A stretch of 64,000 bases of DNA, taken from contig NC_091973.1 in NCBI RefSeq assembly GCF_036711975.1, forward strand, positions 4,526,001 to 4,590,000. Direction: 5' to 3'. Positions 11,828 to 23,928 of this stretch are shown here, piece after piece (the stretch's first letter is position 1; each line of letters opens with the position of its first letter). A program made the translations under genes and the position numbers. The notes under the pieces were generated by a model. That model was not told the origin of the DNA and searched no databases. It saw only the letters and a list, made by a program, of their open reading frames with translations. This DNA is from Onthophagus taurus (taxonomy: Eukaryota; Arthropoda; Insecta; Coleoptera; Scarabaeidae).

Positions 11828-12258
11828 TTAATGCTGCACCTGACCGAATCTTCCAAAATTTCCCGCAAAACTACGGCTCGAACTGCTGCTGGATGAAAAC
11901 GATCCGGATGCCCCATTTTTCGAGAATGAACCTGAATTCGCAGATGATTGCGATTTTGAAAATCCAGAACCGCCGCCTAAAGAACCCGCTTTACTTCCTG
12001 AATTTGAATTGGAAAATCCGCCAAAACCTTGGCTTTGTGAATTTGCGTTAGATCCGGAAAATCCCCCGTTTTGAAAACGATACGGAGTACCGTAAAATCT
12101 TCCGGGGGTGTTTATTGGCGCATAATCTAAAGGAAAATACAATAACGCTAAAAAACGAATTGATAAAATAACTTGTTTTTGAGCTTACTTTGATATAATC
12201 CGCAATGTCCACAAGAGAATATTATAAAAAACGTTAATAACACTATGATGTTCCTCAT
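11828..12258 (-). CDS. Secreted Gly/Ser-rich protein, unknown function
   Basis: On the minus strand, exon 12258-12189 encodes a signal peptide (MRNIIVLLTFFIIFSCGHCG) and exon 12126-11828 the remainder, giving 122 aa in phase. After LYQNYAPINTPGRFYGTPYR the protein is low complexity: Gly, Ser, Asn and Phe dominate, with repeats of the GFSxS and GSFSK type and a poly-Ser run. This composition fits structural secreted proteins (cuticle, eggshell, silk or glue), but the exact role is unknown. Its AATAAA (plus-strand TTTATT at 11789-11794) lies only 14 bp from that of the convergent neighbour, so the two mRNAs probably overlap at their 3' ends. Confidence 0.82.
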
Positions 12259-12305
12259 TTTGATCGCTGATCAACCTTCACTGGTGTCATGGTTCAATCG
12301 TTAGA

Positions 12306-12314
12306 CTTTTTATA
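12306..12314 (-). promoter_or_regulatory. TATA box of the secreted Gly/Ser-rich gene
   Basis: TATAAAAAG on the minus strand lies 48 bp upstream of the start codon at 12258. It is identical to the box of the convergent neighbour. Confidence 0.75.
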
Positions 12315-13588
12315 GGTCGATTTTGTTCGTTTCTGACAAAAAATCCCCTCTTTCGGAACGTATTCAACCGGCTAATTTTATTTGCCGTAACCGTTAACAC
12401 TTTTAAACCATTTCATAAAGGAAAACAGTTTCGTGTTATATTTTCCAAGATTATTATCCTTCCTTTGAATTTAATTATTGTTTAGTGCTTTTGTTCCTTA
12501 ACCTTTTGTTTCCTCCGAGACCTATCTACGTGACCCTCATATTAAGCAGGAGCAATAATACACATTTTCGAGGGTTAACGAACTGTAGACCCTGTTTTTC
12601 CCAACAGACCGTGAAGCATGTGGATAGTCAATTAATTTTGTGACCTTTATAAATCACTTTTTATTTTTGCTCCATTTTCTAGTAATTCTAGATAAAATCA
12701 ACTATAATTAAAATAAATAAATAAACACAAACACTGTAAAATAAAAAAAATCGTAAAAAATAATTCAAACAGTTTACCTGTGTCTTTAAGCTTGTTCTTA
12801 TTCTAACTTTTCCATATTTCTATGACGAGAATCCTTTTTATTATCCCTTTTCGTTCTGTATTACATGTATGTTGTTGTTTAAATATGATCTAAAAGATAA
12901 AAATAATAAAATCAAACGAAAGAAATAAAATCGCCACGTTTTTCTGTATACACACAGAAATTCCATACATATCTACATTCATCCCCACACAATACAAAAA
13001 AATTTCATTCAGACGCGATCTTTTTCATGGCTTATATCTGGACGTGCGGAACCTTTTTGGTATTTAAAGCCACAGCAAAGATGCAAAGGCAGCATATCTT
13101 TCTGCAAAATACCAATCTGCTACGCAACCTTGCCATGCACAAAAAATAAGTCGTGCATATGTATACAAGTTGACCAAAAGAACAAAATTGAATTCCAACA
13201 TATATTCAGTTATGGATAATGATTTTTTACGTTGACATTGAATTTCTAAGAGGTTACAGGTGGTGGTTGTTGTAAGCATCTTATTGTAGGTAAGTTTTTG
13301 ACGACAGAAGATGAAAGCGTTTCTGGAGAGAAAGGATTAATTATAGGATTCCGGGATGTGATAAAGCATTTCGGAGACGCAAGAGATGGTTTGGGTGAAG
13401 ATTGAGGGTAAATTGGGTCGTTTTGAGGTTGGGGGTGGCGGTAAATATTGACGGTGACGTCTGAATAATAGACGAGTGTTGTGGCCGAGGGTGGAGAGAG
13501 GTCGCGCGACTCGCCGTTTGGTAGTTATTGATTGAAGCAACAGCTGTGGGCGGGCGCGCGCAGCGCCGCGACGCTCCGGGGGGCGTAG
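12315..13588. other. Intergenic region
   Basis: AT-rich up to about 13300, then increasingly GC-rich toward the prohormone-4 promoter. I see no gene or recognisable repeat. Confidence 0.6.
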
Positions 13589-13599
13589 TTTATATAAAG
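13589..13599 (+). promoter_or_regulatory. TATA box of prohormone-4
   Basis: TTTATATAAAG lies in a GC-rich promoter about 75 bp before the start codon. Transcription start is expected near 13620. Confidence 0.75.
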
Positions 13600-13670
13600 T
13601 AGAGCCGTGAAGCGGCGCCCGTTTGTTGCAGGGGTGCACCGGTCGCGTCCTTTAGTCCAACGCCGCGACG

Positions 13671-14526
13671 ATGACCAGGGTGGCAATGGCGCCGCACCCG
13701 CTGCTCCTCGCGACGGTCGCGGTGGCGCTGTGTGCGGCCATCCCTAGGGCAGCCATGGCCATAGACCTCAGCCGTCTTTACGGCCATATAAGCTCCAAAA
13801 GGAACGGTAAGCATTAACGAAAGAACTTTAACCTTGAAACAGGGCGTGTCGGCGCGGAGTAAACCTGAAGCAACAGATGTCATACCATTGATTTTCAGGC
13901 GATGCCTGCCACCCCTACGAGCCATTCAAGTGTCCCGGGGATGGTAATTGTATTTCCATACAATATCTTTGCGATGGGGCTCCGGATTGTCCGGACGGCT
14001 ATGACGAAGACTCCAGACTTTGTACAGCTGCCAAACGACCCCCTGTTGAAGAAACGGGTAGTTTTCTCAAATCACTTTTGGCTAGTCATGGACCTAATTA
14101 TCTTGAAAAATTATTTGGGAGTAAAGCCAGAGATGCTCTTAAACCTCTAGGGGGTGTTGATAAAGTTGCCATTGCATTATCAGGTAATTTATTCGATTTA
14201 CTTAATTAATGCATCTTCCATGGAAAACTTTGATAATGGACCTGGTGATGCTTACTTTATTAGTAAGCCATCGAGGTCTATTATCTAAATCTGCTTTTTT
14301 TAATAAAAATAATTTTGTTATGTAAATTAAAGAATCACAGACGATAGAAGATTTTGGAGCGGCGTTGCATTTAATGCGCTCGGATTTGGAACACCTGCGA
14401 TCAGTGTTTATGGCAGTGGAAAATGGTGATTTGGGAATGTTAAAATCGTTAGGGATAAAGGACTCGGAACTGGGTGATGTAAAGTTCTTCTTGGAGAAGC
14501 TAGTAAACACCGGCTTCCTCGACTGA
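13671..14526 (+). CDS. Prohormone-4 neuropeptide precursor
   Basis: Exons 13671-13806, 13899-14183 and 14333-14526 join in phase to a 204-aa precursor. A signal peptide ends near AAMA. The predicted mature peptide IDLSRLYGHISS follows, closed by a dibasic KR; the bee peptide is IDLSRFYGHFNT. Next comes an LDL-receptor class A module (CHPYEPFKC to DCPDGYDEDSRLC) with six Cys and the acidic calcium cluster, a second KR (TAAKR), and a conserved C-terminal half ending FFLEKLVNTGFLD. This is the insect prohormone-4 architecture. The receptor and exact function of the peptide are poorly known. The 3' UTR appears long, with AATAAA at 16015-16020. Confidence 0.95.
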
Positions 14527-16020
14527 ACCATCTTCGACCCTGCTGCCGTCCTGTTTGCCCATCCGCAACCTCACGCGCCCCTCAGCAAGTCGTTTTATTC
14601 GTATCTCCCATACTGAGGATCCCGCTTAACCCCTCGGCAGCAGAGTCTTGCGCAGTCCGTCCCTCTCCCATCAGCGGGCGACGCGTTTCTGTCCCAACGA
14701 GCCGCCCGCGCCGCCGCCAAAAAAAATAAGAAAAAAAAACGCAAGTTAACAAGAAACAGCAACACAACAGAACTTATGAATACATATCAGCACCAAGGTC
14801 TATTTGGTCGAACTTAACAGATACATATCAATAATAAGTGTGAACTTTTTTCCTCGACTATCTCGGTGTTTTATAAGAAAAATGGAATTTTTCCTCATCA
14901 CTTTTTGCCGTGTGAAACGCCAGGTTTATATATAATTATATACATATACATAAAGTATATCGTGTACTTATGGTAATGTCGATTAGATATTAGTGATATT
15001 CGACGATAGTCTTTAAAGTACATTAATTATCCTTACGAAACAAACAAGCAAAAAGACAAAAAAAAGACACGTAATTATAAATACTACATATCATATTGCA
15101 TAAAGTTAAATTAAAAGGACTCCCGAGACAATTATTGCGGCACTAAAAATCGGACGTTTGGAGCACGCCGCGATTATGCAATCGTTGGTAAAGCATCAAT
15201 GCTTGCAAAACCGACAGATAATAGGGTAATTCGTCCGCCATGATATCTGTCGGTTCCATCGAGATGAGAGCTTCTTATTCGCCGTTTATTTCCAAATGGA
15301 ATAGAACGAACTTAGGGCCTACGTTCTTATCCCAACAGCGAATACGTTGCTTTCAAGACTAATACAGAACAAGATTATAGGCGATGTGCCTAACGCGGCG
15401 TGCTTTTTGTAAACGTCGAAATCATTGTGATTTTTGTATGTACATATCAATGAATAAAAAAAGCGACGCGCGGGTCCTGTTCTCCGTTTCGATAACGACC
15501 TGACATTTACCATTAGCGTCGAACGGGCCCGCGGATCGCGACGGCCCCTCCCCGAACAATACAATGCGATGGTAAAAAATGAAAACCGATGATTTCATCC
15601 TTTTATGACACTCAACGTACACAATCAGGCACGGGGATTTCAAAACCGTAAACAATCTAAGTCAATAAGGAAAGAAATACAAGAAATATATATAAATGTA
15701 TATTTTTTCGATCTTTGTGCCCGAAAACGCGAACTTTGGTTTAGTCACGTACACTATGCCTTCAAAAGAAAAATTTTAAAACAAAGGGCAGTGCAGGTGA
15801 CACTACGAATATTAAAAAAAATTATATACATAAATATATATACATACTATACGATATAATAAATATATTTCATATATTTATCGAAAGTTAACTTCAATAT
15901 ATATATATATTTTAAATGACGAAGGCTGGTTTACTATTATGTATACATATCAGATGTTTTTAAGATCATTGTATGTCATTGTATATTTGTTCTAAAGGAA
16001 ATTTATAAAGTCAAAATAAA
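14527..16020 (+). other. Probable long 3' UTR of prohormone-4
   Basis: There are about 1.5 kb of non-coding sequence to an AATAAA at 16015-16020. It holds a hairpin with 11-bp perfect arms (15209-15219 and 15245-15255) and AT-rich runs near 15820-15910. I see no other gene. Confidence 0.45.
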
Positions 16021-16549
16021 TATGTTGTCAACGATATAAGAATTTTTTTATTTTAAAATTCCTTCAAAAAGATTACACTAACTACATAATACTATTTTCA
16101 CCTAAACTTTTTTTGTCCGCTTCATGTTTGTACTATTGATTCGACGTTCATGGTGATAAACAACAAACGTAAATAGCATCGTTCTAATTAATTATTTAAA
16201 GTTTGCACCAACATTCTTCGATGACCTCAAAATATGCTGTTTTTTAACCGACATTTTTTAATTAATTAAACGTTCGATCTGATAACATAAAAAAAAATTG
16301 TATTTATTCAAATATGACGTGTTGGTTTAGTTAATTTATGCCATTTTTTTTTACCCGTCAAACTGTTGATTTATTTCCCGTTCCGCTAGCATGATATCAA
16401 CTTTTTTTTTCTTCCGGAATTCATAAAATATTAATCATATTTTGAGGATATAACTTTTTATATTATTTGTTGTATTAATAATAATTTATTGTCTCCAGAA
16501 GATTACAATATTAAAAAAAAAGAACATTATCCCTTTCCTCAGCCTCTCC

Positions 16550-17060
16550 TTGCTGCCCACTCCCTCAACACCTATCACTAATCCATCACCTCCTCCTTCA
16601 ACTCACTACACTCTACCAGCAGATGGTGTAGAAACTCCATACGGCCTACACCCCCTCTCCTCATCTTCCATCAATTATCTGTTGGTCCTTTCTTCATTTC
16701 CACACCTACACCTCAACCCCCTCCGTCATCAGGTACTTTGGTAGCCCCTCTACTACAATTTCATTATATTTTGGATTGTACCTGCTTCCACATCTCAATC
16801 CTCTGCCCATCCACCCTCTCCTCAAAACGCACCGCTTGCTTACCCGCCTCCACCCTCACCTTATCAACCTTAATTTCTTCCCTGACTATATATCCCGCAG
16901 TCTCCCTAGCCAACCCCAACACTCACCTCCAGTACCTGTTCTGCACATCCTCTAAGAGCGCTTGCTCCTTCCATCCCGATACCTCCACCATTACGTTACT
17001 TCGCAAAGTACCTGCCCCGTTTTGGACCCCATCTTTTTTGGGTGCCCATTATTTGTTGCA
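16550..17060 (-). mobile_element. Decayed LINE reverse-transcriptase fragment
   Basis: The plus strand is strikingly C-rich because a G-rich LINE tail lies antisense. On the minus strand one frame reads WKEQALLEDVQNRYWR, a stop where Trp is expected, then VLGLARETAGYIVREEIKVD and KVRVEAGKQAVRFEER. This is the conserved region downstream of the polymerase in ant and beetle LINE proteins. Farther on the frame is lost. It is a dead fragment with no flanking duplication visible. Confidence 0.72.
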
Positions 17061-17445
17061 GTATTTTATATAAATTGATGAATTTAGTGATAAGGTATTA
17101 ATAGCTTGTGTATTTAAATATAATTTATTAATAATATATATTCATATAGATAATATATATGTCAATATAATATAAAAAGTTAGAATGAAATACAAAGTAC
17201 AGAATTAGAATTAGACACAAAGTTGAAGTTGTAACTAAAAAAAAATTCTTGGCCGTGCATTGAACGCGTTCCCATCCCACTGAAGTAACGTAGAAGAAGC
17301 TTTTTTAGAGGGTACAATACTGAATTTGGCTAAGATATGTACCTTAATTAATGAAATACAATGTCGTCGTTATCGCCCGGAGGATTTTATTTTGCAAGCA
17401 CATGGTTTGCAATCACACTATACTTACGCGGGGTTGGAATCGGAT

Positions 17446-20400
17446 TTAAACCGATTCCGTGGGGCTTTGGAATTCGGATAATGCGTGTATAGGGTTCTGA
17501 ACTTTTTTCTGGGCGCCTTTACGTACTTTAGCGCGAGCTTCTTCCGGTTTTTCCGGCCTTACTAATGGTTTCTTTTCCGGTGCCTTCATTTTCCAAACAA
17601 CAATTGGGGACTATAAATAAAAATTATTTTAGTTTTTCTGCTATGGTTGTTTTGTTTAAACACGTTATAAGTACTTACGTACTAACATTCCGAAAAATAG
17701 CGATAATATTTAAGAAAAAGTTTGGGTTATTTAAAGATAGTGTTTAAATTAATACTTACCGAAACAGTTCCGTGTCGGGGATATTTCGTTGAAGCAACAT
17801 ATGAAGCTTTTACTGTGAGAACAACAGCGTTCATCAAATTTTTAGCCGCTTGAATTAATGAAGTCGCACTATCAAGCTGTAATAAATAAATTGGGGACAA
17901 TTATTATCACAAGGATGTTAACATTTAAAACAATTACATTTACCCCAGAAACAATCAATTCTCCACTTATATTTTGAACATCAGCTTTAACTTTTGAAGT
18001 GATGTTCATTTGGTGACAATACAATTGAATTCTTTGTAAGTAAGCCAGCAAATCTTTTTTGGTTGAGCTTTCAGGGCATTGATCGGCTATCTGTCTAGTA
18101 AGTTTATCAAGTTTAGTTCCGTATTCGGAAATCTTTTTGGCAGCATTAATAACGTCCATTGTGGTCTTCAATGGACCCCTTCCTCTAGTAAAATCAGTCA
18201 TTTCCATCATAATCATACACATATGCTTAGCTAAGACGATAATATCGTTTCCGGTATCATCCCATTTAGCAACTTCACGATCAAATATGAGCTTTTCGCT
18301 ACGGAAGAACTCAACTTGTTGCAAAATCTTTTGTTTATCTTCTTCGGGCATTTTGCCCATAGCTTCTCTAGCAGTTGTGATTCCACTAATTTCTGGGTAT
18401 TCATCAACACCATGCTCACCAGTGTGAGCACTCGACTTACTACGGTTATCATACGGAGTATTTTCACCTAATTCAACATCTTCTGGATCCAAATCTTCAT
18501 CAGCCTAATCAAAAAAAAATTATGAATAAAATATTCCTAAAATAAGATATGTTTTCTTACGCGATTCATTAAAACAGCACGTCGAATTTCACGTACTCCA
18601 TCGTACACCAACCGGGACGCATCAATAAAGTCATTTTCATCGACATCTTTCGCGGGATTACTCGATAAAGCAGAGACGGCAACGGCAACTCTTTGTCCAA
18701 ACTTGGGCATAACTTGGTCATTTAAAACCTTGACGGCTTCCAAAACCCGTTTGGTGTAAATGCAAGGTTCGTAATTGTCCATTTCAGCCGTGACGACGCT
18801 GCAGACTCTATTGGCACGTCCCCGTATGCCTCCAGCTGTACGATCGAGCGTGTCCGCATCACCTTCTTGAAGTGCGTGAACGCATTTGTTAACATCTTCC
18901 AAAATATGATTTTCGGACACCGCCAGAAAGTCATCGATGGTTGTAATATCGTCGACGGCTTCCGTTAAAATTCGTACTTGATTTTCCCAAGATTGTTTGA
19001 ACGCTTCCATATTTTCTTGGGCGACTTTGCTGCGCGGGCGAGCTGCCAAGATTCTTGCCGCGTTTATAACTTCGGGGCAAAGACTATCTATTTGAGCCGC
19101 GGCATATCGAACCATTTTTACGCCATCCTCATTATTTGACATGCTACAAACCAAATTGGCAACTTCGACCAATTTGTTTGAGTGTTCCTGAAAAACTACC
19201 GCGTACTCCTCCACTTCTTTTTCGTTGCCATTTTGAGCTGCCTTGATTAAAACCAACAATGGTACGTTGGTGTCCAAGAAACTAATCGAAGATATAATTG
19301 TGTTAATTGTAATTTTGGTTGTTTTTATTTTTTTTTAGTTAATTAGTACTACATGCATTGTGGACACAATTATCAAACAATTACTGAGAACGCATTTACC
19401 TATCAGAAACATGATCAACAACCGCTTTGCGTAGCTGCCGACGAAGATCTTTGGTCTTACGACCCATCTGATCAATAGCACGGGCCAATCCATCACTTTG
19501 TTCCTTATTTCCAGTCTGCAATTAATATTAAATCGTTTTGTACATGCGGCGCAATCAAAATTAAAAATTTAAGAAGAGAACGACACGATATTATATCGTA
19601 TAAAAGCGAAATGTATCATGTTAATGTCCTGAGGTTAAAAAATGTATTTATTCCAGCGGACACTGATAAAATGCACAAACAAACGAGTTACAGCTGCAGA
19701 TAGTTAGAGTGCGAAGGAAGTGTATTTAGCTAGCTTAGTTTCAACCGCTCGAAAAAAAATTAAAAATAATAACAAAAAATTAAAAAATAAAACGAGTTTA
19801 CACGAGTGCACATACATCATACATACAATTTCACGTCAATATTTACCCGAGGCAGTCCGCGCGGCACCTGCAATTGCTGTGACGGCGCGTAACAAAAAGA
19901 TATGATCAAAAAAACGGGGACTTTTAAAACCCTCTAAAATAATTCGACGTTTATACCTACGTTTGCCATATATTCCGAAAGCAAATCTTGTAGAGCTTGT
20001 CGCACCGCATTGCATTCAGAGACAATACGATTACGACGTTCATCTCTCGTACAACTCGAATCCGCCATCAAAGCTGCACCACTTATTATACTTTCTAAAC
20101 GCTCCTCAAGGGATGGTCTTGTTTGTACCTCATTGTAAGCTAAAGGTTCCATTTCCATTTGTTCCTATAAAAAAAATCATTTAGTTATTTTTTTGTACAG
20201 GGTGTCTCAGCGAGACTTAGATTCTGGGGTTCTGACCAAAATAAAAATTTGAGAATTCTCTTCGACTAAAATATATTCAGATTTCTAGCACTTCCGGTTA
20301 AATCGGAGGTTCTAGGTTTATGAATAACTTTACTTTTTGCAATTTGATTCGGCCATTATCGAGTTATTCGATTTTTTTCGACATTTGTTCAAAAAATCAG

Positions 20401-23400
20401 AGAACATTCTGTTTTTGGATATCAATTTAGGATTCAGAACATGCTTATGCAACATGATGGAGTATGTTTTGGTGCCGAGAACGGCTGTCTAGATCCTTTG
20501 GTCGGTTCTCAATGAGTTCGTGTCAGTCTCACTTGTTTACGTCACTTGATGCATGTGAGCTAATAATTATCTGTTAGGTGCCTTAATATTAATACTAAAA
20601 ATAGTTAAAACCGATAACAATAACGAAAATGATATTTACACATATCAAGAAATTCTTAATTTATTTTTTATACATGGAAAACGTGACAAAGTTCGTAGTA
20701 TGATTCCCAGATATTCTTTGGCAGCTCGAATTGAGGTGTTGGGACTGGGCTCGAAATAAGCCAAGGTATTCACCTCTTCCACTGTATAACCTGTATCTTT
20801 TTAACTTAATTCTCAAAAAGTGCGAGATGCCTACACCTATTTTGATCGTATCATCCTATTTTGATGCGAGATCGACCTATTTCGTTACTGTGTGGCTTCT
20901 CCAAGGTATTTAAATTAATTTTATACAAATATATCTACGCACATATTAAGCCCTACATAACACCCTTCCAGCATGGTTTTCTATAGAATCGCTCAACTGT
21001 AACAAACCTAGTTTGTTTTACACAATTTGTGTCTGATGTGCTAGATGATAGAGGCCAAGTAGACGTAGTTTACCTAGATTTTCAGAAGGCTGAATCATCA
21101 GTTGGATCATTATGTGTTGTTGCGCAAGTTGAGTTCCGTTGGATTTAGTAAACCTTTGATCTTCCTTATGGAGTCTTACCTTCGAGCGTCAGATACTTCG
21201 AACTGCAGTTCGTATCTTATTCGGCCAACGTCGGGAGTGCCTCAAGGTTCAAATGACATCACGGACTCCATTGATCGCGGTAAATTACTTTTTGCAGATG
21301 ACTTAAAAATTTTTACCTCGGAGAGCGGATAGTGTTGTTATTCAGAGTGGTTTGGATAGTGTTATCGAGTGGTGCGCGAATAACCGATTGTCTCTAAATG
21401 TGGCGAAGTGCGCCGTTGTTTCCTACACCAGAAATTCGCTGATACACACAGAGTACTGTATTGGTAATGAAGTCTTGCGGTGCGCTAATAATATTACAGA
21501 CTTGGGGGTAACTTTTGATTCAAAACTAACATTCATAGACCATGCAACTAATCTGTGCGCGAAATGTTATCGAACTTATGGTTTTATATATCGCAATTGT
21601 GAAGAATTTTCAACCGTTGGAGTTCTTACCATTTTTAATGCTCTGATTCGCTCGCGCTTTGAATACGCATCTTTGATTTGGCAACCTTTTTATGCTGTAC
21701 ATGTTAATTTATTAGAGCGCATTCAAAGATTATTCTTACAGTTTTGGCCTTACTGAATTGAGGTTAATGAAAACACAAAAAATGTGTGAAGAATTAGTGT
21801 TTATTAATTTGTTTATCTGAGCAACCGGTTTCGAAAAAATTACTTTTCGTCTTCAGGCGCAACGTCTAAAACGAACGATGGACAGAATTAAAAAACGCTC
21901 CATTTATTTTAAGATTATACACATATATATATACATATATATACAAACACACATCTATCCCAGTATATGTTAATAATTAAGAGAAACGTGGTCGGGTCCT
22001 AGGACCGATATATATATGTGTATAATCTTAAAATAAATGGAGCGTTTTTTAATTCTGTCCATCGTTCGTTTTAGACGTTGCGCCTGAAGACGAAAAGTAA
22101 TTTTGGGTAAGTTTAGGGTAAAGTATTATCGGTTGCACAGATAAACAAATTAATAAACACTAATTCTTCACACATTTTTTGTGTTTTCATTAACTAAAAT
22201 TTCCGAAGAATTATGGAGAAATACATTCCTTTTTTACTGAATTGACCAAAATTTATGTTAGATCGACGCAGTGTCGCTGATGTGTAGTTATTATAAACAG
22301 ATTTCCGCTGAATGCGACATTTTTACCAATATTTGGTCATTCATTAACAATAAAATCATAGAACACTTCACAATTATTAATCGCTAATATACCTTTTCGC
22401 CTTGATTACCATTCATTCTATGTATAATACTATTTTTCCATTTTGATATATTCATATATCTTACAATTATTTTTTGTACATTACTACATTTGTATTTTTT
22501 TTTCTTTTTGTATTCCTGTAATTGGGTGGAGACCTGTTGGAATAAAGCATTTATTATATTATATAATTTACTACATTTTTTGGTCAGCTTAACATTTTTC
22601 AAAAAAAAACCCTAATTATTTCCCAAACTATTAATGTTAAGTATAGGACATATAGGGTATAAAAGATGTAAAATGAGACGTCGAAGACGACTAAGTAATA
22701 AAATACGGGGGGAGCCATTTAAAAAATTGAAGTTATGGTAGTTCCAAATTTCGAAAAATTAACGTGCCTTAGTAAAGTGTCCAAACTATCTAGATAACCG
22801 TTCTTGGCACCAAAATCATGTTGCTTAAGCATGTTCTAAATCCTAAATTGATATCTCAAAAATCGAGTTTTTGAACAAATGTCTGCTGGAGCAGATTTTT
22901 CTAGAAAAATTCGAATAACTCGAGAATGAAGTTAACAAGTAAACCAAAATATGTATCTGAATTGTCAAATTTTTATTTTGGTCAGAACGTCTAATGACCG
23001 GTTTCGCTGAGACACCTGTATATTAATTAATGTGTCATACATCAAACTCATCCAATGCAGCGGCTAATTCACCAGGTCCTTCATATGTAGGTTGTGTAGG
23101 TTGTGGTGTACGACCTTGAGCAACATCACTGATAGTATTAACGGCTTCGCAAACTTGTTTAAGTACATAATCCCGATTAGCTTTTGCAGCGGCTAGCTCG
23201 GGATGACGTACGTAAACTTTCGAAGCGGTAAGCAACATGGTTGAATGTTTTTTAAGTACGGCACGTGCAGCAGCTAAGTCATCTCGTAATTGGAGATCTT
23301 TCAGTTCTTGCTGACGTTTGTGAGCTTGATTCATGAGATCGTTCGCGCTGCGACTAAAGTCTTTGATGTTTTTCAATAACTCATCTTGGCTAGATGCGTT

Positions 23401-23928
23401 TTTTAGTTTTTCGATGTCTCCTTCTACGACGTGAAGTGATTTTAAAAGTAAATGTACGTCTACCATGTCGGCTAAGATGAGAAGACGCGTGACAGCCGAT
23501 AATAGATTTCTAGCTGCGCGAACCATGTTGCCTCGTTTAGATGAAGAACAAGGATCTTCTGAAAATTCTCTGGCAGCAATGCTCATTGCGTTTCCCGTTT
23601 TGCGGACTTCATCGACGGCTGAGAGCATTTCTTGAGTTATATCTTTGTTCTCATAAGCGATTTGTTCACCTTTTTGAATAAAATTTTCTGTGGCTTTTTC
23701 GACTGTGCTTACGAGGGCGTTGGCGCGCTTGGATTTGCCTTTCTTCTTTTTGCTAGGACCTTTGGTGTTGACAAGAGTGGTAACTTGTAAAACAAGGGGT
23801 TCTAATGTTTTTTCAACGGACATTGTACGAATTTGTAAGTTCTTTGGATCCCATTTTAAACCAAAATGCTCCCCAATTATTCCAGCGGAGAGCATATCTT
23901 TGGTGTTTTGCTCTCTTAAACTGTGCAT
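17446..23928 (-). CDS. alpha-Cat: Alpha-catenin
   Basis: Minus-strand exons are 23928-23041, 20164-19961, 19515-19400, 19281-18561, 18504-17944, 17876-17760 and 17610-17446. They join in phase to 923 aa (fly about 917). The protein links the cadherin-beta-catenin complex to F-actin at adherens junctions. All three vinculin-homology regions are present: the N-terminal beta-catenin and dimerisation domain (from WDPKNLQIRTMSVEKTLEPL), the M region (EEAxx helices around FLAVSENHILEDVNKC) and the C-terminal actin-binding domain (KWDDTGNDIIVLAKHMCMIM onward), ending ALSEFQSPTESV. The ATG at 23928 is in frame, but the preceding TTAAG could be a splice acceptor, so a short upstream exon is possible. 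The minus-strand AATAAA is at 17391-17386. Intron 20165-23040 is full of transposons. Confidence 0.96.
20930..22400 (+). mobile_element. Degenerate non-LTR reverse transcriptase, interrupted
   Basis: Plus-strand pieces show YLDFQKA near 21076, GVPQGS near 21233, FADDLKIF near 21291, then SLNVAKC and LGVTFDSKLTF, and FEYASLIWQPF before 21763. The block normally between GVPQGS and NDI is missing in frame (GVPQGSNDITDSI), which removes part of the polymerase core. A further piece, LDRRSVADV, resumes near 22260 beyond the foldback element inserted at 21768-22189. It is not functional. Confidence 0.85.
21768..22189. mobile_element. Foldback element flanked by TTAA
   Basis: The outermost 50-60 bp are perfect inverted arms (TGAAAACACAAAAAATGTGT at the left, its complement at the right), and inner arms pair again around AAAAAACGCTCCATTTATTT. 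TTAA lies directly outside both ends (21764-21767 and 22190-22193), as for piggyBac-type targets. The left arm carries a hammerhead-like motif on the minus strand; in the right arm that motif is disrupted. No coding sequence. Confidence 0.85.

Larger units (their letters stand above)
20198..23018. mobile_element. Mariner-type non-autonomous element with long inverted arms, TA target
   Basis: The left end, CAGGGTGTCTCAGCGAGAC at 20198, and the right end (inverted CAGGTGTCTCAGCGAAAC, ending 23018) are flanked by TA (20196-20197 and 23019-23020). The arms continue as diverged inverted repeats for about 230-300 bp, sharing GACCAAAATAAAAATTTGA, GATATCAATTTAGGATT and GCAACATGAT. No transposase is seen; the interior is a LINE fragment. 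It sits in an alpha-catenin intron. Confidence 0.88.

Noticed and set aside
13337-13925. Overlapping minus-strand open frames across the prohormone-4 promoter and exons
   Set aside because: These are shadows of a GC-rich region; the plus-strand gene is strongly supported.
16550-17073. Pro/Ser-rich plus-strand open frames
   Set aside because: The composition comes from an antisense LINE relic; frame lengths reflect the scarcity of G and A.
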